Source of the DNA: Ypsolopha sequella | Taxonomy: Eukaryota > Arthropoda > Insecta > Lepidoptera > Ypsolophidae | Assembly: GCA_934047225.1 (NCBI GenBank) | Contig: OW203991.1 | Coordinates: forward strand, 9,672,001-9,736,000 | Direction: 5' to 3' | Length of the DNA: 64,000 nt | In this document: positions 45,570 through 57,899 of the stretch, one piece after another | Numbering within the stretch: position 1 is the stretch's first letter | Layout: the number at the start of each line of letters is the position of its first letter | The notes under the pieces: model-generated | Told to the model about the DNA's origin: nothing | What the model saw: only the letters and a program-made list of their open reading frames with translations | Database searches by the model: none | Made by a program: the position numbers and the translations under genes

Positions 45570-47090
45570 TATAACGGTAATAATGTTGACGGACGGAATC
45601 TTAAAAACACCAAAAATAAACATCGCGAGCGGGTTTCTACGCTCGTATGAACCAAACTCTAGATGCGATTTCATTAATAAGTGAAGATTAGTCGAATTTG
45701 AATAAATTCGTAGTAATCATTAGATACAATTTCCAAGCTTGCAGTATTTACTGCAACTACATACATTATGTTTATTTACTTAAAGTCTAGATTTGAGTTT
45801 TTTTTTGGGTTAACTTAAATACCTATTGCAGATTATAATTTGTATTATTATAAATACCTACTTATTAATGCTGTTAAATTTATAAACACTTTTTATTGGC
45901 GCAATAAAATTTAATCATTATATTTTTAACTAGTCTCGGAAAAGCTTTAAGCACTGGATAAGTTCTAAGTTAAAAACATGAAAGCATATTATACAATCTG
46001 ACAGTTTATCATATGATTGATAAACCAATAACGCCTAAAAAATTCTCGAGTCATTGTCCGACCTTCATCGTACTTGATAATGCTATTTAAATAATCATAT
46101 ACAGAATAATATTAAAATTTTGTAATATTAATGAGACCACAACCGCCCCAGCATTAAGTAAACTCTGATCCGGTTTTAAACGTGAATGTTTACCTTATCT
46201 CAAAATAACATAAACTTTTATATCTTTAACGTTATAACAACTTTAATACAGCCTTGACTTTTGACACTGGCATTATTGGATACATTAAAATATAAAATGA
46301 AACTTCTTTTTAATCAAAACGAACATACAAATTTGTGTTAATATAAACAATTAGGTATGTTATATTTTAGTATACTCTAGACAAAAATGCATTGACAAAA
46401 ATTTGGTACTGAAATATTCGTGACAAAAATAGCATGTATCCCCATATGGTTAGTTTTTGTAATTCTGAAATAAATAACATAAAAACATAAACTAAGTTTG
46501 GATTTATAAATTATACGACGCCATTATTTTTGTCTATCGTTTTAGCACTTCATACTCTCATAATTTTCAAGTTCTATTTTTAAACATTATCCTTTGTATT
46601 TGTTTAGCATGTCAAAATCAATCTTTATCAGTGCCAAAGAGTATAGTAAGTGTCCTATACAGATCAGTGCCACATTGCATTTAGATCAAAGAACATAGTA
46701 TTCTTATTTAGATTAACTAACTTCGAGCGATTCCAACACAGAGCACTGAAATTCTTTTGTGTCAACTTCCTTAGTTGCCTTTCAAGAAGGTGGCTTCATA
46801 GTTTTCACAGTGTACAAACGTAATGTCTAGTAGAAAAGAAACAAACGAGTCAATTCTGAGATATTTTGGATAAATATTGCAATATTATTTGAAAAAGTTG
46901 TCTTCCTTCTATAAAAACGTGCAAACACCAAATCGGGATGTTCAATAAAACACATTTCTTGCTTCAATTATTGTTTTTTGTTTATTCATTAAAGTTTTTT
47001 AAAGGGCGGTGACACGCGTACGAGTGTAACACAAGTTGATATAAAAGTTCCGATATAACCTGCCCCCACCCGTAGCACTACAGGTTTAGA
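45570..47090. other. No gene seen
   Basis: AT-rich. No frame, RNA gene or repeat unit was supported. Confidence 0.4.
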
Positions 47091-47095
47091 TCAAT

Positions 47096-47210
47096 GTCGC
47101 GACGCGACTTAGTTGAATCACAAGTGCGAGGAGCGTGACGCGATTTTTTTGCGATTAAACAGTATGCAAGCTCCTCGTACTTGTGATTCAAATAAGTTGC
47201 GTCGCGCGAT
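47096..47210. repeat. Hairpin with ~40-bp GC-rich arms
   Basis: The left arm 47096-47134 ends 'cacaagtgcgaggagc' and the right arm 47170-47210 starts 'gctcctcgtacttgtgattc'. The loop is about 35 nt. It is GC-rich against an AT-rich background. Non-coding foldback. Confidence 0.75.
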
Positions 47211-48238
47211 TAAACACTATGCTACAGGTGCCGCTTAGTAAGACGAATTTGATGAAAATTTTATGCGCATGTTTATGAAGAAAACAATTTTTTTTTTAAC
47301 GTTTGTTGGTTTGTCGGAAAAATATTACTTAGGTAGATATAGAGAGATAGATAGATATTATTTATTTTCTAAAAGACAATACAAGTTTTATTTTTTTACA
47401 ATTTTTAACCCAAACTGCTTATCAGTTTATCGGCCCAGCTCTCGGTGGTTACATGTCTTTTTTACAATGGCTTTTAAATCAAAACTTATTTAAAATTAAA
47501 GTTTTATATAAAACAATAACATAAACAGTTTTTAAAAATCTATATAAAGCTTAGAAAACACTTTTTTCAATATTTTTAAATGTAACTAAATGTGTTAAAT
47601 GTAATTTTTAATAGTAACGTGGGTTGGATGAGCTATAATATTTTTATGCACCTTTTATTAATAAACTGTAAACAGCACTATTGCATCTAATTTTGTCTTG
47701 AATTATGAAAAACAAGCCATCCAAATCCAAATTCCAAAAACGGCAGTCTATGACAGTTCACGCCGCCTCTATCTAGCCTGAGTAGGTGTTTGTGCTCTGT
47801 GAATTCCAATAATCTCATAAATGGATTGCCTCGTCACTGTCACATAGTCGTGAATGCTCATGATGCGGCTAATCGAATGTTGAGTTGTTGGGTTACATTA
47901 GGAACACTTCTAAATAACTTCCACTTAAACCTGAAAATACTGTCAAGTCACAGTGTAGGTTCATCATGTATCCTAGTTCATAATGTGTATACTCTACATT
48001 ATTTTACATAAAACATGATGGTAAGTTTATTTTAAGATACCTTTATAACTTACTAAGCTGACTGTACTGCTCCGTTTTCTTTGAAATGTGTTTCTAATCA
48101 GTACGATGTCAAATATCATCTAATTTATGATAATGACTATGGGCTGGTATCGAGAAACTGTTTTGTTTAATAATGAAGATAAAACGAGGCTCCATATTAG
48201 GAATTTAAATCTTTTGAGCGTCTGTTATATCTGTTTCA

Positions 48239-48490
48239 GGCAAATAGTAAAATTCCGCCGTTTACAAGCGGCGTCGTCAGGTTCTATTTTCACGCTCGCT
48301 ATTTTGCTATTTGACGAATCTTCGTATCTGTTTTCACTTTTTGGTGGACGATTTTGGGTGTTTAGAAAATGACAAAGTCATTTTACAAACGGGGGCATTT
48401 TTAATTTGCCGAACGGCATTTGCAAAACAGCGAGCGTTTAGAAACTGACGACGCCGTTTGTAAACGGCGGAATTATACTATTTACCTGCC
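48239..48490. repeat. 252-bp foldback element
   Basis: Ends: 'ggcaaatagtaaaattccgc' and 'gcggaattatactatttacc'. The arms (about 48239-48307 and 48422-48490) pair through 'gccgtttacaagcggcgtcg' against 'cgacgccgtttgtaaacggc'. The middle, about 115 bp, is unpaired. No transposase is present. MITE-like. Confidence 0.85.
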
Positions 48491-48499
48491 ACATATCGA

Positions 48500-50500
48500 T
48501 AAAGAATTTCAGTTTTGGTTTAGTTCAGTCAAGATAGGTGCTTTGGTGGTTTGTTTTTTTTAATTACATAATATGTTGATATTGATTGAGAATTAATTTT
48601 CAAAATAAGCAAATATGTATTGTATCATTTTTATCGAGATAAATATTTCAAATTGCACGTCTAAGTGGCATTTTTACATTAAAGTGGTCATAACCTATTT
48701 TGTGGTAATATTACTATTCCTAATTCCTTAGAATTATGCTATAAAGCAAATTATTTTTTACCATAAAAGTTTTATTTATAGATGTACAAAACATTTTCTA
48801 CTTTTTCAGAAAGACATAGATGAAAATGATGAAAATAAGTAACTATCTAGTTTAAAATAATGAAATAATAATGATTGTGACGTATTTTTTTTTATTATTA
48901 CATGTGTTTACTTTAATTTATTAGGGAACTTGTTTATAAGACAAGAATAAAGTCTTACTTAATTGTTCTTATTAAATAAAATATTATTCAAGAATTTAAT
49001 TGATCATCTAAAGTAGCAAATAAATAACGCAACAAAAAGTGCCTATCCTAGTAATAAAATATCTAGTATATACAAAAACGAATCGATTTCTTATACACAT
49101 TGCTTATACATTATTGATTTTTCTTTAATTAATTTATAATGCGATAAAAGTGTCAACTTTACTGCTGCTTAAAACTACATTAATTTACAACTGTATCAAT
49201 TTACGCAGACCGAGAAATTTCTCGGAATTATAAATTTTAGAATTTAATTTGTTTAAATTAAATAATGATCTTCGCCATTGTACAAATAAAACTAAGTCCA
49301 ATTTTTCACATACCTACTGTAATGCTTTTTCTGTTCTGTGTGTTGTACGGTCTCCAAAGAAGTCACGTTATAAATAAGAATTAATATTTTATGATGACTT
49401 TATGTTAGTTTATTTATGGAATTTAATTACATTGAACACTCTTATTATTACACGTCAATTCAAGGTTAAAATTTAACTAATTAAATCTGAAAACTTGAAA
49501 CACGTCCAATTAATGTTAAAATTAAACTTATTAAATTTGAAAACAAAGTTAAAACTTGCGCTAAGGTATATTCAACAAAAAGACAGATGTACCTATATGA
49601 TTCGATACAAATACCTATAATTACACTAATTAATGATATGTTACATAATAAATTAAAAGAGCTTAACTCCACCATTTAGTTTAAAGAAGAAAGGCGAGAA
49701 ACTTAGCAAGGATATATATTTTTTTCTTTATTTGTTTCAATGTTTTAATACATCTTTATTCAGTACACTAGAGCCCTGTGCCAAAGAGATAATATCTATA
49801 GAATTTTTGTTAGTTCGAACGCACTACATTTCTCTAGCTGTTCCTTACACATATAGCTCAAGATCCGTGCCGCTCAATTTAAATATATTACAATACGTGG
49901 ACATAAGACAGAATTTGAATAATCAGTACAAATATTAATTGGATTTTTTTAATTGGAGTGTGGAGATGGGTGGATGATTATTTATCTTTGTTATTGATTG
50001 ATTATTCATTTTTATATTTATTTATTTATATATATATACTTTTTTATTTTTCTTGATTATAATTTTTTTTCTTTTGTCTCTCATTTGTCTGTCAATCATT
50101 CACTTCATTTTATGACATTTTAAAATAATATATAAATTGTATCAAATTCCACTGAAGCCGACTATATGTCGAAAGATATCTGGAAATTATTATTTTAATA
50201 AGTGTTTTTATATAAATATATAATATAAACTGAATAAAAAAAAACAAATAAGTTATCTTCAATATTTAATACAAATATTAATAAAAATTTTTCATTCCCT
50301 TTGTCATTGTCCTATCTCGTCTTTCTCCTATGGTTAACCATGGTAGTTCTTACTAAGCCCGCTTACAAAAAGTTTACCGTGTGGCTGAGCAGAACGCATT
50401 AACGTACACAATGCAATTTATCAGCTTTAGAAATAAGTATTTTATTTAATAAATTTAGTTATGAATCACTAACTGCAAAAGTGGCACCAGTCACTAAAAA
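48500..50500. other. No gene seen
   Basis: Strongly AT-rich, with short frames only. A TA/TTTA microsatellite-like tract lies at 50010-50045. Confidence 0.45.
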
Positions 50501-50502
50501 AC

Positions 50503-50752
50503 CAGCCAAGTGCGAGTCGGAATCGCGCACGAAGGGTTCCTTACCATTATCTATAAAAACGGCAAATTTTATTCTGTTTTTTAGTATTTGTTGTTATAGC
50601 GGCAACAGAAATACATCATCTTTGAAAATTTCAACTGTCTAACTATCACGGTTCATAAAATACAGCCTGGTGACAGACGGATGGACAGACGGACAGCGGA
50701 GTCTTATTAATAGGGTCCCGTTGGTTACTCTTTGGGTACGGAACCCTAAAAA
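50503..50752 (+). repeat. Abundant lepidopteran-type interspersed repeat, full copy
   Basis: It starts 'ccagccaagtgcgagtcgga' and ends 'ctttgggtacggaaccctaa', with 'cagacggatggacagacgg' and 'ttaatagggtcccg' between. I recall this unit as one of the most frequent repeats in moth and butterfly DNA. Fragments lie near 20772, 42119, 44492 and 45531. No coding capacity. Its class is not decided from this window. Confidence 0.7.
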
Positions 50753-50844
50753 TGTAAAACCCGAATCAATAGACCTTGGGAATAAACATGGTGACCGTTC
50801 TATCCACCCCTCACTTACACAGTATCTATAATCCGTCTATAGTC

Positions 50845-50961
50845 GTACAGTGGAGACCACATCAAGCTATACACTTGCAGTACGACATTAGCCCCTACAG
50901 AGAAGAATATAAGATAGGTATAAAGTCCAATGTGTCTTACTTGATGCGGTCTCCACTGTAC
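50845..50961. repeat. 117-bp inverted repeat with 22-bp arms
   Basis: 'gtacagtggagaccacatca' (50845 on) is complemented by 50940-50961 with a single mismatch over 22 positions. The spacer is 73 bp. It lies immediately before copy D of the hairpin-headed repeat. Confidence 0.7.
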
Positions 50962-50983
50962 ATGGAAATACAGATAGCATTAA

Positions 50984-51380
50984 TAGTAGTTTATGCTACA
51001 AGGGCGAAAAGGAATAAATTACGAGGACGATTTACAACACGAGCGTAGCGAGTGTTTTTAACGTAACCGAGTAATTTATTGCTCTTACGCCCGTGTATCA
51101 TACTACGTTTTTCAATGCATAGTGTGAGGAAATAAAACAAATATAATCTTGTGAACTTTAAATTATGTATGGCTCAAAAAGACTGTATCTAAAGCCGTTA
51201 AACAGTGGAAAAAAAAGTATAACATTTATGGTACACTGGAAAGGCTGCAGGTTAGCCAACCATAGTAAATAAATAAATAAATAATAAAAATAAAACCCTA
51301 GGACAAAATAATCGACTTTCTGTTCGGTTTTGATTCATAAAAAGTGGGCCTTTACGAGCACTTGCAATGAAAAAAAAATA
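50984..51380 (+). repeat. Hairpin-headed dispersed repeat, copy D
   Basis: Full-length match to copy A, from 'tagtagtttatgctacaagg' to 'gagcacttgcaatgaaa'. The head hairpin stem ('gggcgaaaaggaataaatta' against 'taatttattgctcttacgcc') is intact apart from a few mismatches. Confidence 0.85.
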
Positions 51381-51435
51381 GCAGTCGGTGTGTTTATTGT
51401 CGATCGCTCAAATCCTTCGCTGTGACGTAAATATA

Positions 51436-52125
51436 ATAATAATAAACACTTTATTGCACACAAAAACACAGATAAATACAGATTAGAATTCAGAGAAATA
51501 CAGGGTAAAAGCGGACTTATTTCTGAAAGAAATTTCTTCCAGTCAACCATAAATGACAGAGATGAAGAAAAATTATACATTGGCTTATTGAAATTTAAAT
51601 TGAGTGCACAAAGAGTGATTTATATGTAAATATATATATTACTATAATAAATATAATAGTCAACATACACTACTAACCTAAAAGTATATCTAACTACCTA
51701 ACAGCCTTAAAACTAAACAAAGAGTACTAAAATAATATATTTTATAGCACACTGTGCGTAAAATGACCGCTTTACGCACGCTGCGCGTGCGTAAAGTCGG
51801 CATTTTCCGCACTTGTGCTATAAAAAATTATACGAAACTCGTGCGAGAAACCTTTTCTCGCTCTCGTATCGTAATGTACTATATATTATATGTATTTAAA
51901 TATGATACACTACATAAATACGTACGATACATACATCTAGTAGCTAGAGCTGCTGAGAGGACAAAAAGTGTTTCTTCAGGTTGAATTTGAAGGAAGCGAT
52001 TGAGGGATTATTCCAAAGACGAACAGCGTCTCATATGTGCGTTTGGTCTATGCTGAAATGCTGATAGTACAGCAAAAGCGGGCTGCTATTTCTATTCCCA
52101 AGGTTTATTGACAGGGTTAATAGTC
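51436..52125 (-). pseudogene. LINE 3' end, same family as 10900-11450
   Basis: On the minus strand, about 52020-51930 reads 'AVRLWNNPSIASFKFNLKKH' and stops soon after. The 3' UTR shares 'ggttgactggaagaaatttc' and the terminal 'gtgcaataaagtgttta' with the copy at 10900-11450. Weaker coding traces extend to about 52125. A separate hairpin (51741-51824) sits inside the 3' region. Reverse transcriptase is absent. Confidence 0.75.
51741..51824. repeat. 84-nt hairpin, ~40-bp arms
   Basis: 'tttatagcacactgtgcgta' on the left pairs with the right end 'ccgcacttgtgctataaa', and the stem continues into 'gctttacgcacg' against 'cgtgcgtaaag' with a loop of only a few nucleotides. It lies within the 3' region of a LINE relic, so it is probably a later insertion. 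Confidence 0.8.
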
Positions 52126-52758
52126 ACTTACTGATCAAAGTGTGAATTTAGCTTACTGTATTTTATAGGCAAGCTAGAGAAGACACCTAGCCTTTGCTAG
52201 TAGGTTTATTTTTAAATAGAACCATCTATAGCTCTCGGACGTCGATGGAAAATGTCAAGCCTAAAAAATTACTTATGTAAGAGGTGTGAAGGAAAAAAAA
52301 ACATACTCTTTTTTCTTTCCAAGGGTAATCAATTATTTTCATCATTGAGTGGAATAAAATAGAAATTTTTGTAAGCTGATTTTAGGTAGCTGTTATTGAA
52401 TATTTAATGTTAAAGTCGTCCTTTGTCTTCAGTAAAGAAAAATGCTTTTCACATTTCCTTGCTATATTTCTTTATCTTGATTGATTTCGTAAAATGACGC
52501 TCTACATAATTTCCGGAATTCAACAAAATATCACCATATAAAATATTACGTCTTCGATTCTGCTGATTTTCAACCACCCTCCCTCTTACAATCATCCTAT
52601 CGTCATAATCCAATAAACCCACCGTCTCAGAAAACTGATGTATTACGAAATCAATATTGTTGGTTAAACAATAGTTTTTATACTACACCTGCTCGGAAAG
52701 TACCTTCTTTCTTTGTTGAAAACGATGCAGAAAATACGTCATTGCTGTCATACAAATA

Positions 52759-52848
52759 TGCGGGCGGCAAAAGTGTATGAAAATTCATTGTTAACGTGCT
52801 TGAGCGGGCAGAAAAAGTATATGCAAATCCATTGTTAACGTGCTGTTT
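52759..52848 (+). repeat. 45-bp tandem duplication
   Basis: 'gcgggcggcaaaagtgtatg' at 52759 and 'gcgggcagaaaaagtatatg' at 52804, both ending 'cattgttaacgtgct'. A short dyad ('aagtggccagtat' near 52883, 'atactggccactt' near 52930) follows. Confidence 0.65.
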
Positions 52849-53060
52849 TTTTTTAAATAACATAAAGAATGAGCAAGTGGCCAAGTGGCCAGTATTATTT
52901 TGCGAACTCGTACATAAAACTCGAAAAATGATACTGGCCACTTGCTTTTCCTGCACATAATAAAAAATAAGAAGGAAATAAAAAGTGACAATCGCACGCG
53001 AGTCAGTCGGTTTCTTTTATTGTATCTTGATTAAAAGTAAAATTATACTATTTCCTCGCA

Positions 53061-53592
53061 GGTGTAGTATAAAGCACTATGTATCGTGTGTATTGAGGCC
53101 CTTGACTTCGCCTCGGGCCTCAAACTACACCCTCGTTGGTAATCTTCCCCTTTCTTCCCTCGGTGAACAATGTACTATTTTTTGTCTTTTAAAATGATCC
53201 CTCATTATTGCCAACTACGCTCATCTCATGTCATGATATTACCGTCATCCGCAGACCAGACCCCTCCCCCTAATTCTAAATCATCCATCAGCCTACTTCG
53301 TCCACTGCTGGACAGAAGCCTTTCCAGAACTTTGCTACTTCCGGCGGTCATCCTGGAAGAATTGCCCATACTCACACACGCTGAGCAGGCGGGTTGGTGA
53401 GCGCGGTGCCGGAACCCTCGCAGCAGTAACGCCACTGCCCGTCACGAGTCTGTTCCATATAAGGTCCGGCTATTAGGTATATATATATATACAGCCATCC
53501 ATCGGTCCCAAGCATGGTGGGCCTCCTGGTTTTTTTGATGTGAGCTGTCCTCTTACTCTCTCCCGAATTACTTCGAGGGGGTCTCCAAGTAA
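53061..53592 (+). repeat. ~530-bp dispersed repeat, copy 2
   Basis: Matches 38355-38883 end to end with scattered substitutions and a short TA expansion near 53478. The same head hairpin and the same last bases 'gtctccaagtaa' fix the unit's limits. Confidence 0.85.
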
Positions 53593-54254
53593 AAATTTAA
53601 TTCTAAATGTTATTTCTCTTTTTCAATTGCCGTGGTCACACTATCGTTTTGACAACAAAACAGCTACCTATTAATAAACTACCAAATACTCCTAGCTAAA
53701 AAAAAACTTGTCAGTTTTATTTACATTAAAATATAAACTCATTTTCTCATATAAATATAATTCCCGTGATAGGTACGAAAAAAAAACATGTGCCGTTTAG
53801 AGAGCAATATATTTTGTTAAATGATGAGATCATAACATCGGCTAGTTACCGTTACAAAATATCGACTGGTTCTTTGTCTGAATACTTTGGTGAAAAAAAA
53901 AACAACAACAATCAAATTAAACCGACAAGAGCAATATTCTATTTTTTAACGATGACGTTAATGTTTCGGCAGTAAATTGTTACCAATTATTTCAACGTTC
54001 GAGGTACCAGCAAATTATTTCCTAGAAACTAATGACAAGCAATGATGATCCTTCTAAGAATAATGAATATTATCGTCATCAGTCATACAAACCTGCGGTC
54101 ACAAACCGGACACAATTGACCTCGACAAAAAACCGGACTGGATGACTTCTATACTCTTCGCTATTAATTTGAGTTCATAATGATATTAAAAGCTGGGTTC
54201 TGTGATTATTCGGAGTTTAATATGGAACATTAATTCTTCTTCTTCTTGTCGTGT

Positions 54255-54711
54255 GGCTAGTGGCCAACCTGGTGCCAGAGTATGACATGGCATGGTATAC
54301 ACGTACATATTCCAACTGCAATTTGGACCTGTCTTTGAAAACTTCAAAAATAATATACCTACGAAAGGCACGATTTTTGACAAAAAAAATGGAGGCATCG
54401 AAAGTTTCATATGATTTTCGCAAAAATTCACTTACCACTTCCATGCGAATGCCTTTAACGATTTTAATGATTCTTTCACTAAATTATAGACAATTTTTAG
54501 ATCTATAAAATTAATGTTTAAAGCTTTTTCCCTTCATCGCGTCCAATTAAAAAGTATTATTTTCTCCTATTTTGCGCTATCGGGAGGCGCAGCGATCGTC
54601 CAATGCAATGCGCGCTGATATGAACGTTATTTCAATATAGTTTTTATAGATATTTTTGTACTGAATTGACACAGGTTGACTCAAGGTCATTGGCGGATGC
54701 ATGCCCCTTAA
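54255..54711 (-). repeat. 'gcgcgctgatatgaac' family, copy 3
   Basis: The core 'atgcgcgctgatatgaacgt' lies at 54608-54627, and 'catcgcgtccaattaaaaag' (54535) matches copy 2. The 5' side shares 'ccaactgcaatttggacctg' with copy 2, and the stretch between has diverged or been replaced. Confidence 0.65.
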
Positions 54712-55284
54712 GACCATCATCTTTCGATATCAGCCGGGACCAATATATTTACGTGCTTTCCGAGGCACGGAGGCACCCAGATGTAAATAGCCACTAATGG
54801 TGACTCATACTGACTATGCCAAGGAGCACACTCATTGACAGACAAAGACACAGAGACTAAAGCGCACAAAGCGATTAAGAAAAACTGAGTTTTTACTTTA
54901 TAACTATTTTATGTTTATAAAATCGTCACACTGGAGTATTGTTTGTGTAAACCTGATTTTATTTTTCTAATTTTTGGCTTTGTAATTTGCATCAAAGATA
55001 CTTAGTACATATAGAAATTCGGTGAAAGTTAGAGGTAACTTCGTGATTTTTTTTTACGTTTTGGGCCATTTTGTGCTCTTGGAATTATAATGTCCTGTCC
55101 GGACGCATCAAAATTTTAATTTAGAAATGGTATTTATCTTTATGCGATGGTGACTAATTGATCACACGGCCGCACGTTGCTACAGGTCCCTCAGAGCCAG
55201 CCAACGCTTCCAACGTTTTCGGAAAATCTTTTCAGAAAAACAGGTTTTTAAGCAGTTAATTAATTGGAATAAATGTAGAGAGCA

Positions 55285-55610
55285 TTGCGCGTCTCCTACT
55301 CAGAAAATTTGCTAAATGTATACAACATGTAACAGAAAGGTGTAACCATATTTGAAGAGCTTGTTCAGTCAATGATAAAGAACAATTTTTACTATGGAAC
55401 AAACAGTGAAAAAAAAAATATTTCATAGAAAAATGCAATGCCCCTCGGCCAAAATGTATGGAAGGGTATATATTTTTTTTTAGATTTCAGTATTGGCTCC
55501 ATCGTAATAGTTGTTCTATACCATTGACTGAATAAGCTCTTCAAATATGGTTACACCTGTCTGTTACACGTTATTTACTATTTTTAATAGCGAAAAGTGC
55601 AGACGTTTTA
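55285..55610. repeat. ~325-bp foldback element
   Basis: The left core (55326-55400: 'gtgtaaccatatttgaagag', 'cagtcaatg') pairs with the right core (55495-55571: 'cattgactg', 'ctcttcaaatatggttacac'). Weaker pairing extends both inward and outward. No coding region. Confidence 0.8.
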
Positions 55611-55976
55611 ATATTAAATGTAATTTTCCAAGAAAATACGTAGTTAAAGTAATAAAATTCCGGTTTAGACATATTTCCATACAGTTCTAGGATTGGATTT
55701 GTACGGTTGGCAAAATGAAACGGAACCCCAAACTTTTAACACTTGTATTAATTATACAACAAAACTAGTTTACTCCAATATTTGCATACTTGTAGTGCTT
55801 TACGGTTTAGCAATTACAATCATGTGAATTAACATCTAGAAAACGTTTAATAGCCTTAAACGAAACCATCGTCCATTATTAAAGTGAAAACTAAAAGTAA
55901 GATAACCTGTTCTTATTTTACATTTCAATATAATATTAGTACGTAGATCCTTTTTAAAGAATGTTTTTACTTTGAC

Positions 55977-56104
55977 TTAAGATCGGTTTCGCAGCCGAAT
56001 TTAAAAAAGCCCGCTTTTTTCTAATTAATCGAAACAGAACACTTAAACTCAAAATTCACTAAATAGTTATTCAACAAAACCTTATTAATAGTTGCCTGTG
56101 TACA
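55977..56104 (+). repeat. TTAA-ended foldback family, copy 5 (left arm only)
   Basis: It starts 'ttaagatcggtttcgcagcc' and runs to 'cacttaaactcaaaattcac' and 'caacaaaaccttatta'. The right arm is missing. Confidence 0.75.
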
Positions 56105-56109
56105 CTAAA

Positions 56110-56690
56110 ATATACGGCGATTAATGATTAAGATATTTCCTTTTGGTGCATTGCTTTTTAGGACTGAAAGAATGATTTAAGAAGGGTAGCCATTAATTTT
56201 ATTAATGTAAGTTTTTTATGTGGGTGGTAGGGGGGGGAGAGATTCCTGACATTAACATTGTAGCTAAAAGGTCAAGTTGGGTATCATTTTCGAGTAAATC
56301 AAATACGTAAAATTCATTTCTGCTATTCAGTTTGCAATATTTTCCACAGAAAAGCTAAAAAAAAAGAAAATATGTAATCGTCATTTTCCTTTTTTTTGTA
56401 CAAAGTCGTCCATATCATTTTTAATTTAACAGATGATAAAATAAAAATTATTAATTTTAAAAGCCTATTTAATCTCCCTTTTAAAAAGTACCCACATGAT
56501 GTATTAGTCTGAGTAAAACAGATGAAAAAAAAAAAAAAAACTCCACAATATCGAGAACACTATAAATTACAAAGACCCGATTTTGACCACAAACTCTTAT
56601 GACAGAAAAAGATGGTGCAGTTTAAGTTAGAGTAAGCATGTCTAAATAATGCCTGTTACTGGTATTCAGGACCCAGGTAGTGATAAATCA
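56110..56690. other. No gene seen
   Basis: AT-rich and homopolymer-rich. The G run at 56229-56236 and the A run at 56525-56540 are the only notable features. Confidence 0.4.
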
Positions 56691-57890
56691 AACTAAAATG
56701 CCTTATTTGAAAAATGCGAGAGTAACTTTAGTTTCAAAGGGGAGAAATTTCTGGAGACGCTTAAGGGAATGAAATGTGGCAAAGACTTTCCTGCTGACCT
56801 CATTAATATGCGCAGCCCAAGTCAGATTACAATCAATTTTTTGCAGATTTAGTGTAGGCAATAGGGATATCGTTATAAACTACTTGTGGAATTACCGTTT
56901 GATTGAGAAGGTTAGTCATATATCTGCTACCGAAAATAATGGCTTGAGATTTTTTGGGATTAACCAAAAGTCCGAAAGCCTCCGCCCACCTGTGAATGTT
57001 TGAAAGATCACTGTTCATTTCTGAGACAGCAATATCTGCCTCAATTACGACAAAGTGGCGGCAGAGTTGTAAATCGTCTGCGTAAAGATAGTAGTTTGAA
57101 GAAAGAACATTGGAAACAGAATTTATAAAAATTGAAAAAAGGAGAGGAGAGAGGACACCACCTTGAGGTACACCAGCAGTTAATTGGCACCACTCCGAGG
57201 AAACTTCATCAGAGCGTATGCACTGCAGGCGACCCCTTAAATAAGTATCAAACCATTCTGTGACAAGAGGAGATACTTTAAGAGAGCTAAGAATGCTAAG
57301 GAGTACATCGAAGTCTACACAGTTAAATGCATTACTGAAATCCAATAGTGTGAGTACAGTCAGTTTCTTATTGTCAATAGCTAATTTTATATCATTGGAG
57401 ACTTTCAGGAGTGCCGTGACCTATTTTTAGATAAGAAATACGAAATTTGGTTGTGGACTAAAGTCTCAAGAACTTTAGAAAGGATAGGAAGAATGGAAAT
57501 TGGACGATACTCAGAAAACGATGAAGGGTTTGTAGTCTTTGGAAGAGGGATGACATGTGCATTTTTCCAGGCTGTGGGGAATGAGCTGGTGACAAGGGAG
57601 CAGTTGATAACATCAGCTAGGACAGGTAAAAGTTCATCTAATATAAGATGCAGCGTTTGAGAGCAAATTTCGTCATCACCCACAGCCTTTGAAGTAATAG
57701 AAAGAATTGCTCTCTTAACGTCACACTCAGAAACAGTCTTGAAGGTAAAATGATCGCAGTCAGGTTTGGGCTTATTACGAAGGTTTAGGAGAGTTTTGTT
57801 TTTTAATTTGTCTTCTAAGGAGACAGGCAGTTTAGAAAAATGCTGATTAAGTGCATAGAATGAAACGCTGAAACGGTGTCACACCCTGTG
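56690..57890 (-). pseudogene. Non-LTR (LINE) reverse-transcriptase pseudogene
   Basis: Read on the minus strand from about 57890, it starts 'SFYALNQHFSKLP' and runs through 'AVGDDEICSQTL' and 'NAHVIPLPKTTNPSSFSEYR' (fingers). It continues through 'LDFSNAFNCVDF' (first catalytic Asp), 'GVPQGGVLSPLLFSIFINSV', 'YYLYADDLQL' (catalytic Asp pair) and 'FGLLVNPKKSQAI'. It ends in degenerate thumb sequence with stops near 56700. This order defines a Jockey/CR1-superfamily reverse transcriptase, which copies LINE RNA at a nicked target. A small deletion with a frame change near 57405 removes residues before 'TALLKVSND'. The endonuclease and the C-terminus are missing. It may belong to the family whose 3' ends lie at 10900 and 51436; no overlap exists to prove it. 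Confidence 0.88.
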
Positions 57891-57899
57891 AATGCATGG

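Noticed and set aside
50776..51048. 90-codon open frame
   Set aside because: It runs through a small inverted repeat and into the hairpin-headed repeat. Such a composite is not a gene.
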